This document shows, piece by piece, positions 33,073-45,300 of a stretch of 64,000 nt of DNA. Source of the DNA: Zerene cesonia. Taxonomy: Eukaryota > Arthropoda > Insecta > Lepidoptera > Pieridae. The notes below the pieces were generated by a model. It worked only from the letters and a program-made list of their open reading frames with translations, searched no databases and was not told the origin of the DNA. The position numbers were made by a program, and so were the translations under genes. Each line of letters starts with the position of its first letter. Within the stretch, counting starts at the first letter, position 1. The stretch is from assembly GCF_012273895.1 (NCBI RefSeq), contig NC_052120.1, positions 6,643,967 to 6,707,966 of the forward strand. Reading direction: 5' to 3'.

Positions 33073-33235
33073 TGGCTACTGACCTGGTGCATAAAATATG
33101 TGTCGGCGAGTCGGGCCACGATTTGTAGTAAATAGTAAATGATATTTCTCTGTTAGTTATGAATTGTAGTGTTAATAAACAATCTATAGCTATCATACTT
33201 TCGATATTCAGCCACTTTACGATACTGTGTGAGGG

Positions 33236-33290
33236 TGTGGTCACTTCCCCAGTGCGAGCTTGACCCAATTCGTGTCCAAGTACAGCTCAC
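33236..33290 (-). repeat. Fragment of the gggccagctcgcaccgggg family
   Basis: cacttccccagtgcgagctt followed by gacccaattcgtg is the reverse complement of the family core. Confidence 0.6.
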
Positions 33291-36200
33291 CAGATACTTT
33301 TAAATGAAAAATTTTAATTAGCCTTACAGTTAACACACAACATGAACTTATGAAAAAGCACAGTTTTAAAACTTTTACTTGCATTTTCTTATAATTTTCA
33401 TAACCAGTTCATCTAGTTATTACAACTATATGTAACGAGCATTAAAGTCATTTCGTACTTATTTTTAAATTAAGGATTTGTTTCATTGCCCTTGTTACAA
33501 CATGGACGATTTTATTTTATTACACTTTTACAGTTTTATGGTGCGCGTAAACTACGTAATATAGTTTAATAGGCCTATAAATTATACGAATAAAGACATA
33601 AGCCCTCTTCTATGTATGTCAGTCGGGTAATAGACTACAAAATAATGATGATAATAATCCTGGTAACTAAAATATCATTCTTATTACGATGTTTCACAAA
33701 TACGTTTTTATTTATAAACCTATGGGAGATGAAACTGCGATTAAATAATTTTAAGCGTAAAAAGTAGAAAGTAATAGTATATCTGATGTATATTGCGAAT
33801 AAAGCGAATAATGAATTTTATGTTAGCATATTTTTATGTTTGGAATTAATAACAATTTCTCAAATTACCCGCATAATTTGTATGGCTACGTATCTTTCGT
33901 GTAATTATCATACTTACGTTGTCTGTTGAAAATAGAGAAATGCCATTTATTATGTGTATTAACAGACCATCCCAGAAATAATGGCAATTCTATCAATTTT
34001 TATCTGTTTATTAAATGTTGACTAACAACATAACTGTGAAATATCATAAAATTTAATATATAGAGATCAGAGAACAGATTGACGTAATCTTTAACTTTAA
34101 TAATTAGAGTTAATATAGGATTCGATTAAATAACTACGGTAGTTGTATGTTAGCTTTAGTTATATTTACAAAGGTACTTCATTAGCTTACAGATTCTAAA
34201 GTGTCAGAAACTGTTCTAGACTTAGTACTAACACCTGAATTAGAGGTAGATTTAGTTAGACTGAGATGAGTTCACCTTGTACTGGAAATATGGATTATGT
34301 ATTTCACAATAAACTCTTTGTATATCAATGCCAACAAAAACAAGTATTTTTTTGTTATTGTCTGTTTCACAGAATAATATTCTCGACTGTACAACATACA
34401 GGCCTTTGTGGTAAAATGTATTTACATAAATATCGTTTGAAACTTGTACCTTACTTTGTAGAATAATTTGATCTTACTTGAAATTTATTGTTGTATGATA
34501 TAGTATATATTTTCTAAAGAACGAAGAATATATTCGACGGTATTATCCTTTTCTAGCAATATATTGATTGCTTTACACAACAAAGTATTTAAATGGAGCT
34601 ATAATAAAACGTTATCGGAAATCGTAGTAAAACTATACGCGTTAGTTTTAATAAAGACTAATTTAATTTTATCCGATGGAACCGCTATAAACGGAATTAG
34701 TTCGTCGATGAAATTTGCACGTAGCTTATCAGTTTTGTACAGCCTAACAAATGAACGTTGACGTCGTTCATATTAGATCGGTCTATGGGGAATGCTGGCA
34801 TTGTTGCCTCGATATATTGCTTGATGAGATTAATTTAACCTAAGCGCCGACATGAGTATTTCATATTAGTTCGCTCACATTTCTACTGCTGGTAACTGAC
34901 TTATGTATCACGTTTCAATGATTACAGACTTAATTCGCATTTTCCATGGCCCAGAAACTTGTTATTACGAATTTAAAGATTACGTACGACTCTCGTTGGA
35001 GTTTAGTTTAGAAATTTTGTATTTTCAACTGTATTATATTAAGTTGTGACTAAAAATTACTTTTAAGGAAGTTCATAAAGTTTTAATTCCCACAAGTGTC
35101 TCTTTTTACGCTATAATTTCAATGGTTACGTAGTCAACGAGGAATACTTTTAGTTTCGCTACATATCTTCTCGCCGCCAAGCTCATAACTATTGCTGATA
35201 GTCTTGATTGGATTTTAGTATATAGTTATTTACGTAGGTCTCGTACTTCTATCCGACTCGTAGTTGACTGTTGTAAAAACTAAGGAACCGTACACTATGC
35301 ATCGCTCAACACGTATCTGACTGGTTTTATATGGTTAATTATGGATGTAACACTAATCCAATTATACGAAAAATAAACGCCAGCTTTAAAGTTCGAGATG
35401 GAACTTTGAATCAATCTTCGAAACGCCTGCTATAATATTAATTAAATAATGAATTTGTCGTTGACTTAAAGATAAATTATTTGAAACATTTTCCCTAGGG
35501 TTTTGCGTCCGTGAACTTTTCAACACCCATCCAAAGTTGGAATCAAGTAACACGTATTTGAATATTCCAATGATTAAGGAAATTCCTGGAAGGGACCTAT
35601 AATCAAACGAGCGCGAAAATTCACTTCAAAATGAATTCAAATTAATATACGTAAGAGTATCGAGTCTTTATAGCTTAAAGGGAAGTCTTTACAAAGTATT
35701 TTGTGCGATTTAACCTCAATATCTTTTCTGCAATGGATCTTAGACAAAAAACATGTCATATCTTCAATTATGTGAAAATATATTTTTAAATTTAGGTATC
35801 TATTTACGGCTTTTATTAGACGAAGTAGAAGTTAAGTTTAAGTAGGTACAAGTTAGTACAAGTAATGTATGTATTATTACGTTACGTAACAACGAAACGG
35901 TGTAAGACTATTTGCGGCCTTGGCTAATTTACTAAAGGATCCTCAGATAAACACTTTGACTGAAAGCATTACATTCCATTAACCTCACTGAAATATCCCT
36001 GGATCTCAATAAATATATATGAAATTAAATTATAATATTATGATGTTAAATGTGGATTTAATCGTGCGTCGCAGAAACCAAATATATGCTTGATGTTATA
36101 CCCCAGATGCACGATCGGATTACTATTATTAAGTTCTTTCAATGTGGGAATATGTAAAATTATGTATATTTAAATACGTATAATTAAATTATTCTGAGAG

Positions 36201-36296
36201 TATATAACACACCTTTTTTTGTTATTATTAAAATTAACTAATCTTGGGTGACGTGAAATTGTGTAAGCGAAATTGAGATTTTATTATATTGCAATT
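33291..36296. other. Non-coding, no supported feature
   Basis: About 3 kb, AT-rich. The short open frames at 34266-34466 and 34564-34761 show no domain, splice or codon evidence. Confidence 0.4.
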
Positions 36297-36440
36297 AACC
36301 CTTATGTAAATCTGTTGCGCTTGAGTATCATTGCAATGAAATTTGGTACGTAGACAGCTGAACAACCGGAATAACATATAGCCAACTTTTTATCCCGATA
36401 TTCCTACGGGATACGATATATAAAAATACTTCCGGATGTA
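36297..36440 (+). repeat. Helitron-like fragment
   Basis: attgcaatgaaatttggtac, gacagctgaacaaccggaat and ccgatattcctacgggatac match, in opposite orientation, blocks of 41882-42083. Ends are missing. Confidence 0.5.
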
Positions 36441-36619
36441 GATGATACAACTGTTGTAATTTCTTTTAAGTACAAAAAATATATAAATAAAAAATAGGTG
36501 ACTTTAAATAAATACTACAAATAATATAATTTGCCAGAGAAATTAATATTCTAAAAACATTGCGAGAAGGTACGATCATACGATCTCGAAATAAAATAAA
36601 GCTATTCGATTCACACAAA

Positions 36620-36935
36620 CATTTTATTTTTTTATGTCATAGTCGGCAATGGAGCTGGTGGGTCACTTGATGGTAAATGGAGAAATATAAGCAGACCAAA
36701 TTGCAGACCTTACGCCTCTACAAATGGATTGCCAACTTTAAATTGGTAAGGGATTAATAAAGAATTGACGAGAGGAATAAAGGAAAGGACTGGGAAGGGT
36801 AAGGAAAAGGATATGGGCCTCCGGCTCCCCCACTCACATGAAACACAATACCATACTATTATTTCACACCGGTTTTCTGGCACTTCCCCGGTGCGAGCTG
36901 GCCCAATTCGTGCCGAAGCGTGATCGACTCAAAAC
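36620..36935 (-). repeat. Dispersed repeat, gggccagctcgcaccgggg family, copy 3
   Basis: Minus-strand copy with all blocks: atgtcatagtcggcaatgga at the left, atgggcctccggctccccca in the middle, then ccccggtgcgagctggccca and attcgtgccgaagcgtga at the right. Confidence 0.75.
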
Positions 36936-37270
36936 TAAACATGAAATTAGTTACCAGGGAAACCGATAAGAAATCAATTTTATGATAATGGTAAATAATA
37001 AATTCAAATTTTTAATCGTATTGCTTTGTGAGATAAACGGGCCATCAATTATTCTGGCTTTTGTATGAAGATAAATGTACGACTCCTTTAAAGCCTTATT
37101 CTAAGAAATCATTTTGATCCGACAGTGTATTGGATTTTCTTTGACGTTGGAGAATAACGAGAAATGGTTACGTACCTATAAGTACTTTCTAATATCCACA
37201 CAAAACTGAATATTAAAATACCTAATTACATTTTTTCGTAGAAAAGCAGGTCAATTGCAATAAAACAAAC

Positions 37271-37350
37271 TCACTTTTTTGTGTTTTAGCGGGCTGGCAA
37301 GCGAACACCACCAATAAATGTTTGCAGAGCTAGAACCTCTGTTAATGTGT
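37271..37350 (-). repeat. Fragment of the same dispersed family (3' part)
   Basis: ttttttgtgttttagcgggc with agcgaacaccaccaataaat resembles the left end of 27346-27545, diverged. Confidence 0.4.
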
Positions 37351-40024
37351 TGCTTGAATTGAAATTCAGTTTTGTGGCTCCCATAATCTTTGGACCTTAA
37401 TCCATTCGAATATTTACGGGTGTGCCTGAAAGTGAAGCTGTTTAAAAAACCTATGTATGCGCCACTTGAAATCATAATTTTACATTCAATAAGGCATTTA
37501 TCCGGGGATAATATGCCATAAACAGATTAAAATAAGTCCTTCATAGAGTTGGAGTATTGCCACCAAAAAGAGTAAAAAAGAAATATACGATGACGATATG
37601 GTCATATATCTTGAAAACTGAGTGACGTTTACAAAACTCAAATTATGTTTTTCTGAGGTGCCACAGCGTTCACTTCCCGGAGTTACTACATATTATAAAT
37701 CCATGACGCCACACCCTGTAATTACACTTCTGAACCCTATAAAATTGAACGAACGAAGTAAAGCCCTGTCATAGTCATTTTATTTGTACTTATTGTTGTT
37801 TAAAACTTCTTTGTTTTAAAATTTAAGGTAAAAAGTACTTGATACGAATATAGCTGTAGACAATTAAATATATATCAAATTTTTCATATTATGATTGCTA
37901 ATTTAGGAGATAAGCGTGAAACTCTTTTTTTGCGTATAAAATGTATTCAATAATATGAGTAATTTCTACCATCAAATGCTAGAAAATAGTTCGCAGTTCA
38001 CAACAATACATAAATACTAATTTTAAAGTTAGTTCGGACTTTAACGCTTATTGTATTGTGAGTTTTCGTTTAATAAAGGAAGTATAATAGCACTCAGCTA
38101 TCACACCGTTTTTAACATCTCGGACTTTTAATTATTATGATTTTTTCATTGAATGTACACAATACGTTTAGAAAGGGAAGCAAATTATAAGCTCTTTCTA
38201 AACATATATCAAAAAGTGAAATTTCAATCACTGGAATAAAACAAACTGCTGAAAATGATCAATCCATCATCGGATATTGTTTCGTTTCCACGTAATATCT
38301 GCTTTCAAACACAATCTGTACGGTTCTCTGAGAACCAAATTCGAAACTACGAAAGGTCGCTCATTTCTCTATCCCTTTTCTACCTCGTTCGTAGTTAATA
38401 AATGATCCCTAACTTTTGCGCACTCAGCTGTATAGTTCTGTTTATTAAAAAATACATAGAAACCAACCTTCCTGCTGGAAACACGTGGCTTGTTATTTCT
38501 GCGCCACAGGAAATAACTTTACCTAGAAAAGTCACACTCGCTAACAAGCTACGCAAGCCAATTCTAAACATTTTTCCGTCGTGCTTTGAATACGTGTTGT
38601 TTCACGAATTTTAAAACAATGAATTCAAATGGTACAATGTGGTATTTAATTGATAAGGGTAGAGTGAAATGAATAAACTAAGAAACAAATTTAATTTAAT
38701 TAAATTGGTATATATCGCAATACGTTTTTGTTTGTGAGTAGCATTTTAATCATTAGACATATAATATATCAGTTATAACATAATATAAAAAATACATTAA
38801 GAAGAATATCAAGAATTATCATTTAAATATATTAAATTAAATTAAATTAAATTTTTTTATAATTAATAATTAATTTTTTTATTATTTTTACAGCATTAAA
38901 TTCAATTGATTGATAATTGAAAAACACTCATATAATAAAACCTGTACGTAATGCTCATTCGAAATGTCCAATATTTTTGATGATAATTTGAAGTGTAATT
39001 CATGGAAACACAGCTTTGCTGAAGTTGGTCGGTAGCGGTCACAAGTAAATCTAAACCTAATTACTACTAGCAAATTAGAACCTTGAGTAAAATTTAAACT
39101 TATAGATACGAAGATAAAACCATAGGTAAGTAATACACCGTAAGTAATTAATTTCTTCTATAAACTTATTCTTGTTGGAATTCTTTGTTGTCTTTAGAAA
39201 GTTAAATTGAGTTTACGTAAAATATTTCAATAAAAAAAACCTTTCTCGTTCTGCTACAATTATGTTAACAATTATAAATATTAATATATAACGTAAGCGT
39301 AAGTTTTTTAACAAAAATAAAATAATACATCTTTCAGCACCGATGTAATTTCGACTAAGCTACAAAAATCGTATGGATGTTTTACCGTGTTGCGCCTACG
39401 TCCCTTAGCGAGGTATGGCATACTTATGCCATATATATTCACTTGAATATTACATTTGTTTTAGTGATAATCTTGTATTTAGGCAAGCAGATGATCAGGG
39501 TCGTGCGTGCGTGTGAGCGTGTTCTGATAAATTAAACACGCTAGACTTCTAGGTATATTTTTAGTTTAATAGTTCCATTGGTTGTATTCGTCAAAAACTT
39601 TATGGAATCATTTTAGAATATTAAGTATTCATGTATCAGAAATTGCTAGTCTTTTTGTAGTAACAAATTCTGTGTGAAGATAGTAGGTAGGTAATGTTTT
39701 ACTTTGTTTTCTCGAAACTCGATTGAGTTTCGAATGCAATAGATTGAACAACAGTTTACGATTTGAACTCCACATTCTATCTCAAGTTATTGACGCATTG
39801 TTGTGCATCGAATACAAAGCAGAGTATTTACTTGAGAATAATAGTAGTTAGGGATCGAAGTCGAGGTCTATGTAAGTATGAAGTTATTTGCATGAATTGT
39901 GTGAATATCATTAGGTGAACCTGAAGTTTCTATTATAATATTATTGCTGTATTACGTTGAAGTGCACATCAGTTGAAGTACAAATGAAACAAGTTTGTGA
40001 TGACGTCATATGTTATATAATCAA
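37351..40024. other. Non-coding, no supported feature
   Basis: AT-rich, including a (TTAAA)n run near 38830-38852. No exon seen. Confidence 0.4.
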
Positions 40025-40275
40025 TATCACGATTGATACGATGATTATAGGATAGGGAAGTGAGGTCCCATGTAAGGGGACGTGGGGCATAGCGCAGATA
40101 CAATATGAGTGTGTTCCACTGATCGATTTTTCTATAGACAAATCCTTATAATAGAGTAATATAGTAAATAGATTCCTTATAGTAAACAGAGTCCTTTTTT
40201 ACTCCCCATCGGGAATCGAATATAGGACCACTTGTTTCTACGTTCACGCGTAAACCACTGTACCTATCAGCCGTC
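40025..40275 (-). repeat. tRNA-derived SINE
   Basis: On the minus strand the head carries an A-box-like taggtacagtggtt and a B-box-like attcgattcccg, the RNA polymerase III promoter layout of tRNA-derived SINEs. It is followed by a body with tgccccacgtccccttacat and gggacctcacttcccta. About 250 bp. Ends are approximate and I found no clear target duplication. Confidence 0.6.
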
Positions 40276-40781
40276 TTTCTATATAAGCTTGTTATAATTT
40301 CCGTAATTTCATGTGATAAATATGAAATTATACGAACAACAGCTATTGAATAACTTGCAATAATATGAATTATATATACACTGACTACTTTACGATACCA
40401 AAGAAGATTCTTAGTTTTGATACTCGTCAATAACTTGTCAAAACTCAGAAGGACTAAGGAAAAAGTCCGCAGGTACAAATACAAATATAGTACAAATACC
40501 TAAGGTAATAAATACGGTCAAAAGATAAGGTCAAAAGGTACGGTACAAAATAATGTAATTGTTATTATATTTATCTTATTAATCTAATAACTATTTCGAG
40601 GAAGTTTATTGATCCAACAAGGTTTCATTAATGAAATACCGAGTAAAGTTCTTGGTCACCTAGGGTACTATAATGATTATATTTTACAAAAAAGACCCTT
40701 GTCCTGTTATTGTCGTTAATCTCGTCTATGGGAGAGGGAGGTACAACAAAAAATAAATACCATAACCAATATGGAACGCGG

Positions 40782-40904
40782 TCCATCGATACAATATTGT
40801 AATCATTGAAATAATGTTTCGTGATCAAATTTTTTCTATTCTTTCAAAATTTATCATTTATAAAAGCATTTCAATGCTATAAAAATAAAATTAAATTTAA
40901 CAAA
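40782..40904 (+). repeat. Tandem repeat unit 1 (short form)
   Basis: A 41-bp block (40782-40822) joins directly to an 85-bp block (40820-40904) over a shared cgt. The same two blocks recur in unit 2 with about 170 bp more between them; the 41-bp block is identical and the 85-bp block differs at one base. Confidence 0.85.
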
Positions 40905-40912
40905 AGCCGCGT

Positions 40913-41205
40913 TCCATCGATACAATATTGTAATCATTGAAATAATGTTTCGTATTGGTTGTGATGGTTCTTAATCATCTCAATAGATGGCGTGGGGTGC
41001 CCCTTAGGCACATGAAACCGAAAGAGTAGAAGAAATTCGATTACTGTGGCAGGATCACGGGTGGCCGAGAGGCTAGGCGTTGCTACGGTTAGGCAAGAAA
41101 CGCAGGTTCAAATCCTGCCTCGTGATCAAATTTTTTCTATTCTTTCAAAATTTCTCATTTATAAAAGCATTTCAATGCTATAAAAATAAAATTAAATTTA
41201 ACAAA
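40913..41205 (+). repeat. Tandem repeat unit 2 (long form with tRNA-like core)
   Basis: 41-bp block (40913-40953), then about 170 bp containing a tRNA-like cloverleaf, then the 85-bp block (41121-41205) ending attaaatttaacaaa. A tRNA-derived SINE is the simplest reading. The shared cgt at both junctions fits either microhomology deletion in unit 1 or insertion in unit 2. Confidence 0.75.
41055..41125 (+). tRNA. tRNA-like cloverleaf, probably a pseudo-tRNA or SINE head
   Basis: A full cloverleaf can be drawn: acceptor TCACGGG/CTCGTGA (7 pairs, one G-T), D stem GCC/GGC, anticodon stem TTGCT/GGCAA (one G-T), 5-base variable loop, T stem GCAGG/CCTGC with loop TTCAAAT. A box tggccgagagg and B box ggttcaaatcc are good. 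The anticodon loop ACGGTTA would give GGT (Thr), but position 33 is C rather than U and position 37 is T rather than a purine. With its repeat setting, a working tRNA gene is unlikely. Confidence 0.3.
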
Positions 41206-41881
41206 TGAATCACTTCAACCGGTCAAACACCCACGGAGTTATCGAGTAACAACACAAAAAATTCAGTCGAACTCAAAACCTCCTTCATTTTTAGAAATAT
41301 CAATTGAAAATAAATGATATCGTATATTATAACTAAATAGAAATGTTATTACACAAAACAACAGCATTAGAATATACCATACAATAATGCACACGGTTGG
41401 TCTGCCGTCTTTGTTTCAACGTTCGCAATTCTAGATCAAAACCGAATATAATATTCTTTCAATGTATTACTAGCGTTCCAACAAGACTCGTGCCATTCCC
41501 CATAGACAAGCTGTTCTGTATTCAGGCTGAGGTCCCCAGTGGAGGATAGCACGGTAACGATGCATTAGCCGTGTTCTGGCTTAAATACATGTTTGCCTAG
41601 CGGTCGGCTTGCGTGTTAAAACTGTTTGTTTCAACGGCCCCATTTGTATAACCTGTTGATTTTGACCCTTGAAATAGGGTACATACAGTTTGTTCTAAGC
41701 GTGTAATAACTTTGCGGTTAAAAGCTTTCTCGTGTGACGTGTCTAAAATTTCAGGAGAAGCGGTAAATTATGTTTAAGGACATATTATTACGTATATTTA
41801 CATAATACATAAGGATTCTTACATCTTCGTTGTATTTATTCGTATACCCTTCATGCTACAATTTGTCCTATTAAATACAAA

Positions 41882-42083
41882 CTAGCTGTGACCCGCGGTC
41901 GAAACCGCATAAGTCCGTATCCCGTAGGAATATCGGTATGAAAAGTGCCTATGTGTTATTTCAGTTGTCCAGCTATCTACGAAGCAAATTTCATTGCAAT
42001 CGGTTCAGTAGTTTTTGCGTGAAAGAGTAACAGACGCACGCATAATAATGCATCCATCCTCACAAACTTTCGCATTTATAGTT
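41882..42083 (-). mobile_element. Helitron-like element, fourth subfamily
   Basis: Minus-strand element ending gcgggtcacagCTAG before T (plus strand actagctgtgacccgc). It contains tttcgcatttatagttttat at its start and ttcagtagtttttgcgtgaa inside. Fragments of it lie at 26251 and 36297. Confidence 0.68.
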
Positions 42084-42209
42084 TTATTATTCGCCAATAG
42101 ATGTCAGGAAGAATCATAATAAATTGGGACTACTCAAACGCATGTAAGTTTAAGTCAATAAAATACGAATAAAACACGAATTACACATTTTCTAAAAAAA
42201 ATTCCTAGC

Positions 42210-42285
42210 TAGATCGATTTATCGCCCCCGAAACTCCCTATACACTAAATTTCATGAAAATTGTCGGAGCCGATTCCGAGATTAC

Positions 42286-42335
<50 letters not shown>

Positions 42336-42365
42336 AGAATTGCTCGTTTAAAGGTATAAGATAAA
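42210..42365 (+). repeat. Possible LINE 3' end with (TA)n tail
   Basis: tagatcgatttatcgccccc, actaaatttcatgaaaattg and gagccgattccgagatt lead into (TA)n at 42288-42333 and then caagaattgctcgtttaaag. From memory this resembles 3' ends of lepidopteran non-LTR (RTE-type) elements. No reverse transcriptase is present here. Confidence 0.5.
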
Positions 42366-45300
42366 AAGAAAAGCAAATGTAGATAAAAAATTAAATTATA
42401 CAATTTGCGTTTTTGCTTATGACACAGAGCTAACGTTAAAATTATTTTATTTACAATTCGGAATTATTACAGGTACCTTATTTGTAAATAAAAAAAAAAA
42501 CACAGTCCTAATGAGTTCGCACAAATGGTGATACAACATTTTTAGAAAACACAGTAACGGATATTAGCGTTACACAACAGATATAACAATCTTGTATGCA
42601 TTCACTGCTAAGGACAGTGACACTTAATAAGACTTGAATTGTATCGACTCAGTAAACTGGTTATAAAAGGTTTAGCTGCAAGGGAAAACTGCATTATACG
42701 AAGCGGCATAACAGTACATGAAGTCTTTTCCGTTAATGAAAAGTTAAGTCGCGTCTATCTTGGGCGTCGTAACGCATAAATGGATAATCTAATTTCATTC
42801 GATTTTGCATCCACATTCGTATTACCATTTATGTATTTAAAAGGAGTATTTACTTATTAATATTAGAAGAAATTTGTAAAACCACATATGAGCAAAAAAA
42901 TGTCATACAATCAATGATTATTAAAAAGGGCTATTTGTTAGTAGAGATATATTTCATTACATTTTAGAAGAAGCATCATGTCCAGCTTATATAAGTGGAC
43001 GTTTCTTGAACATTTTAGAAGCACTTACTGTTTGAACGATAATTTAATGAAGAATTCCATCGACATGGATTGAATTTTAACTAAACTTTTCTTCTCAACA
43101 AAGCGAGGTCTGGACTTGTCGTCTAATTCATTAAGCCATGAAGTAGTGCTATTAACGATATATTAATAATCATATTGTGTTTCCACTTTTGCTGCATCTT
43201 AAATAATTTATGGCTTATGTATTTGTGCCATCTCATATTTCCTTAATTTGAGTAAACTGTATTCAATATTCAGTGAAATAAATCAAATTATATAGGCAGT
43301 AGAATGTCGCCTGAAATAATTAATATATCTAGGATTAGCGTCAATCGTCGATTATTGTATGTTTTTCGAATGAACTTTTACCTGTATGCCAATACAAAAC
43401 AATCCTTTCTTTACTTATTAAGATTGATAATTTACATAGGGAAATATGTAGAATGAGGACTAAAACTATGTTCAGTGCAATAATTAAAGGCTAATGCACA
43501 TTTTAAATAGATTTTTTTTCAATTCAATATTATTCTGAGACTTTGAAATTAATTATTTGTTTTCTTATGGTTGCAATTGATGTAAAGGACCGCAATTATT
43601 CATGAGAACGTTTTGTAATAACATATAAACATCTCGTACCTACATTTAATAGATGATCTGATGGTGATGATCATTAATGAGATGACGGCAATCATCGAAC
43701 GGAATTGAAGTGTAGAACTGAATTTATGTATCTAAACTAAAACAACTAAGTGTTTGTGTCACAAAAATCTGAATTACACACTTTACTTTTCCGACTATCA
43801 AACAAAACTAATCCAAGGAGAAATATATTTTTAATTTTATACAGGCCTTATAATTATTGTACAGGTCATAAGTATCGTAAGATTAAAAACAAACAAAAAC
43901 ATTATGAGACGCAATCAAGCGTATAGAACGTACTTCATGGCTAAACTGAATTTATTATTAATTCCCTCATCGTACGTGCTTCAAGAACTCGGGATAATTG
44001 CTTTTTGTGGGAGTAAGCGGGCCAGCTCACGTATGCGACACTTTTAGACACCTACGCGATGTTCACCGATCCTGGTATTAACCTTTCGTCTCGTTAGTAC
44101 TATGTTACTACTCTCAATATTGTGTGGAGCCTTACTGTTAGGAAGAATTTTGTTTAAATCATTAAGAGACATAAAAACACCTACCGAAAGTATGTCTTTC
44201 CTGTAATTTGCGCTTTTCATTGATGTTGTTTCTTTAATGAGATGCGACTGTTACTGAATACTTTACATTATTACGTAAGCGTTTTTCTATTGAAGCTAAA
44301 ACATAAATACAGAAAAATGATGAGGTTATGTATCAAGTATCATGTGTTATTTCTTGTCACGGAAATCGGGTCACGATTTATTGACACCAATCCATCTGTG
44401 ATAAGATTAATATTATACCGTGCCTGTCTCGTTGCGTATCAAATGTGTTATCAGCGAGATATTGCCAATTGCATCTAATTTATCTATAATGTCGAGACAA
44501 ATATATTACAAAAATATGTGTATAATATATTTTAATAATACCAACGTCTCGACTGTTGCACCTTATATATTATTATAGAAATATATCTCGCAAAGGGCGG
44601 TGTGAACGTCCGATTTGTCATCCTAGCGCAATTGTAAAAGTCAGGATGTTCTAAGCGAATGCCCGAAATTAGATAGAAACGAATCTTTATTTAATTAAGA
44701 AGGGAGTAATACAACAAAGAGAAATTAGAACAATGCCCCTGTAAAATATTAAATCATATTGCTCATCCGCCTTATTGAAATTTTGTACATACTTTGTCAT
44801 TCTACAGGATGAGTATACTTTGTCATTCGTAATGCATAATCATAATAATACTACCAGTAATAATTTGCTATCCTCAACTTTGTACGTTGCCAATGATAAT
44901 TTACAGTAATATCGCAATCTAACGAAATTTATGAAATTGAGAGAGAAACCTTAGCGTAGTGAATCTTCCCATGAAAATGACAGTATTATCGACGTAAATT
45001 ATCGTATTACATTTTCTAGGCTCCTCACCCTTTCCAGACAAGAAAATCTTAAAAATCCATAAAATCGATCCATTGTGTCGTTCATCAATTTAATAATAGA
45101 AATATTTATAATAATTATACCAATCACCTGTTGGTATAGGAAAAAAAACTGGTATCATAGCTGACTTTATCGTTAGCGTTTTTACAGCGGCAAGAAATTA
45201 CTTTAATTAAATTTGTCATGTTCTTTTACGGTAAATACTAATTATGTGTAAACCGTTACGTTATGAATTATTTCTTGTATTGTAATCTAATTATTTCATA

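Noticed and set aside
40146..40484. Minus-strand frame beginning with a hydrophobic stretch
   Set aside because: No ATG at the start, and it runs through a tRNA-derived SINE.
41055..41125. Functional threonine tRNA gene (GGT)
   Set aside because: U33 is replaced by C, position 37 is a pyrimidine, and it sits in a repeated unit, so a SINE head or pseudo-tRNA is more likely.
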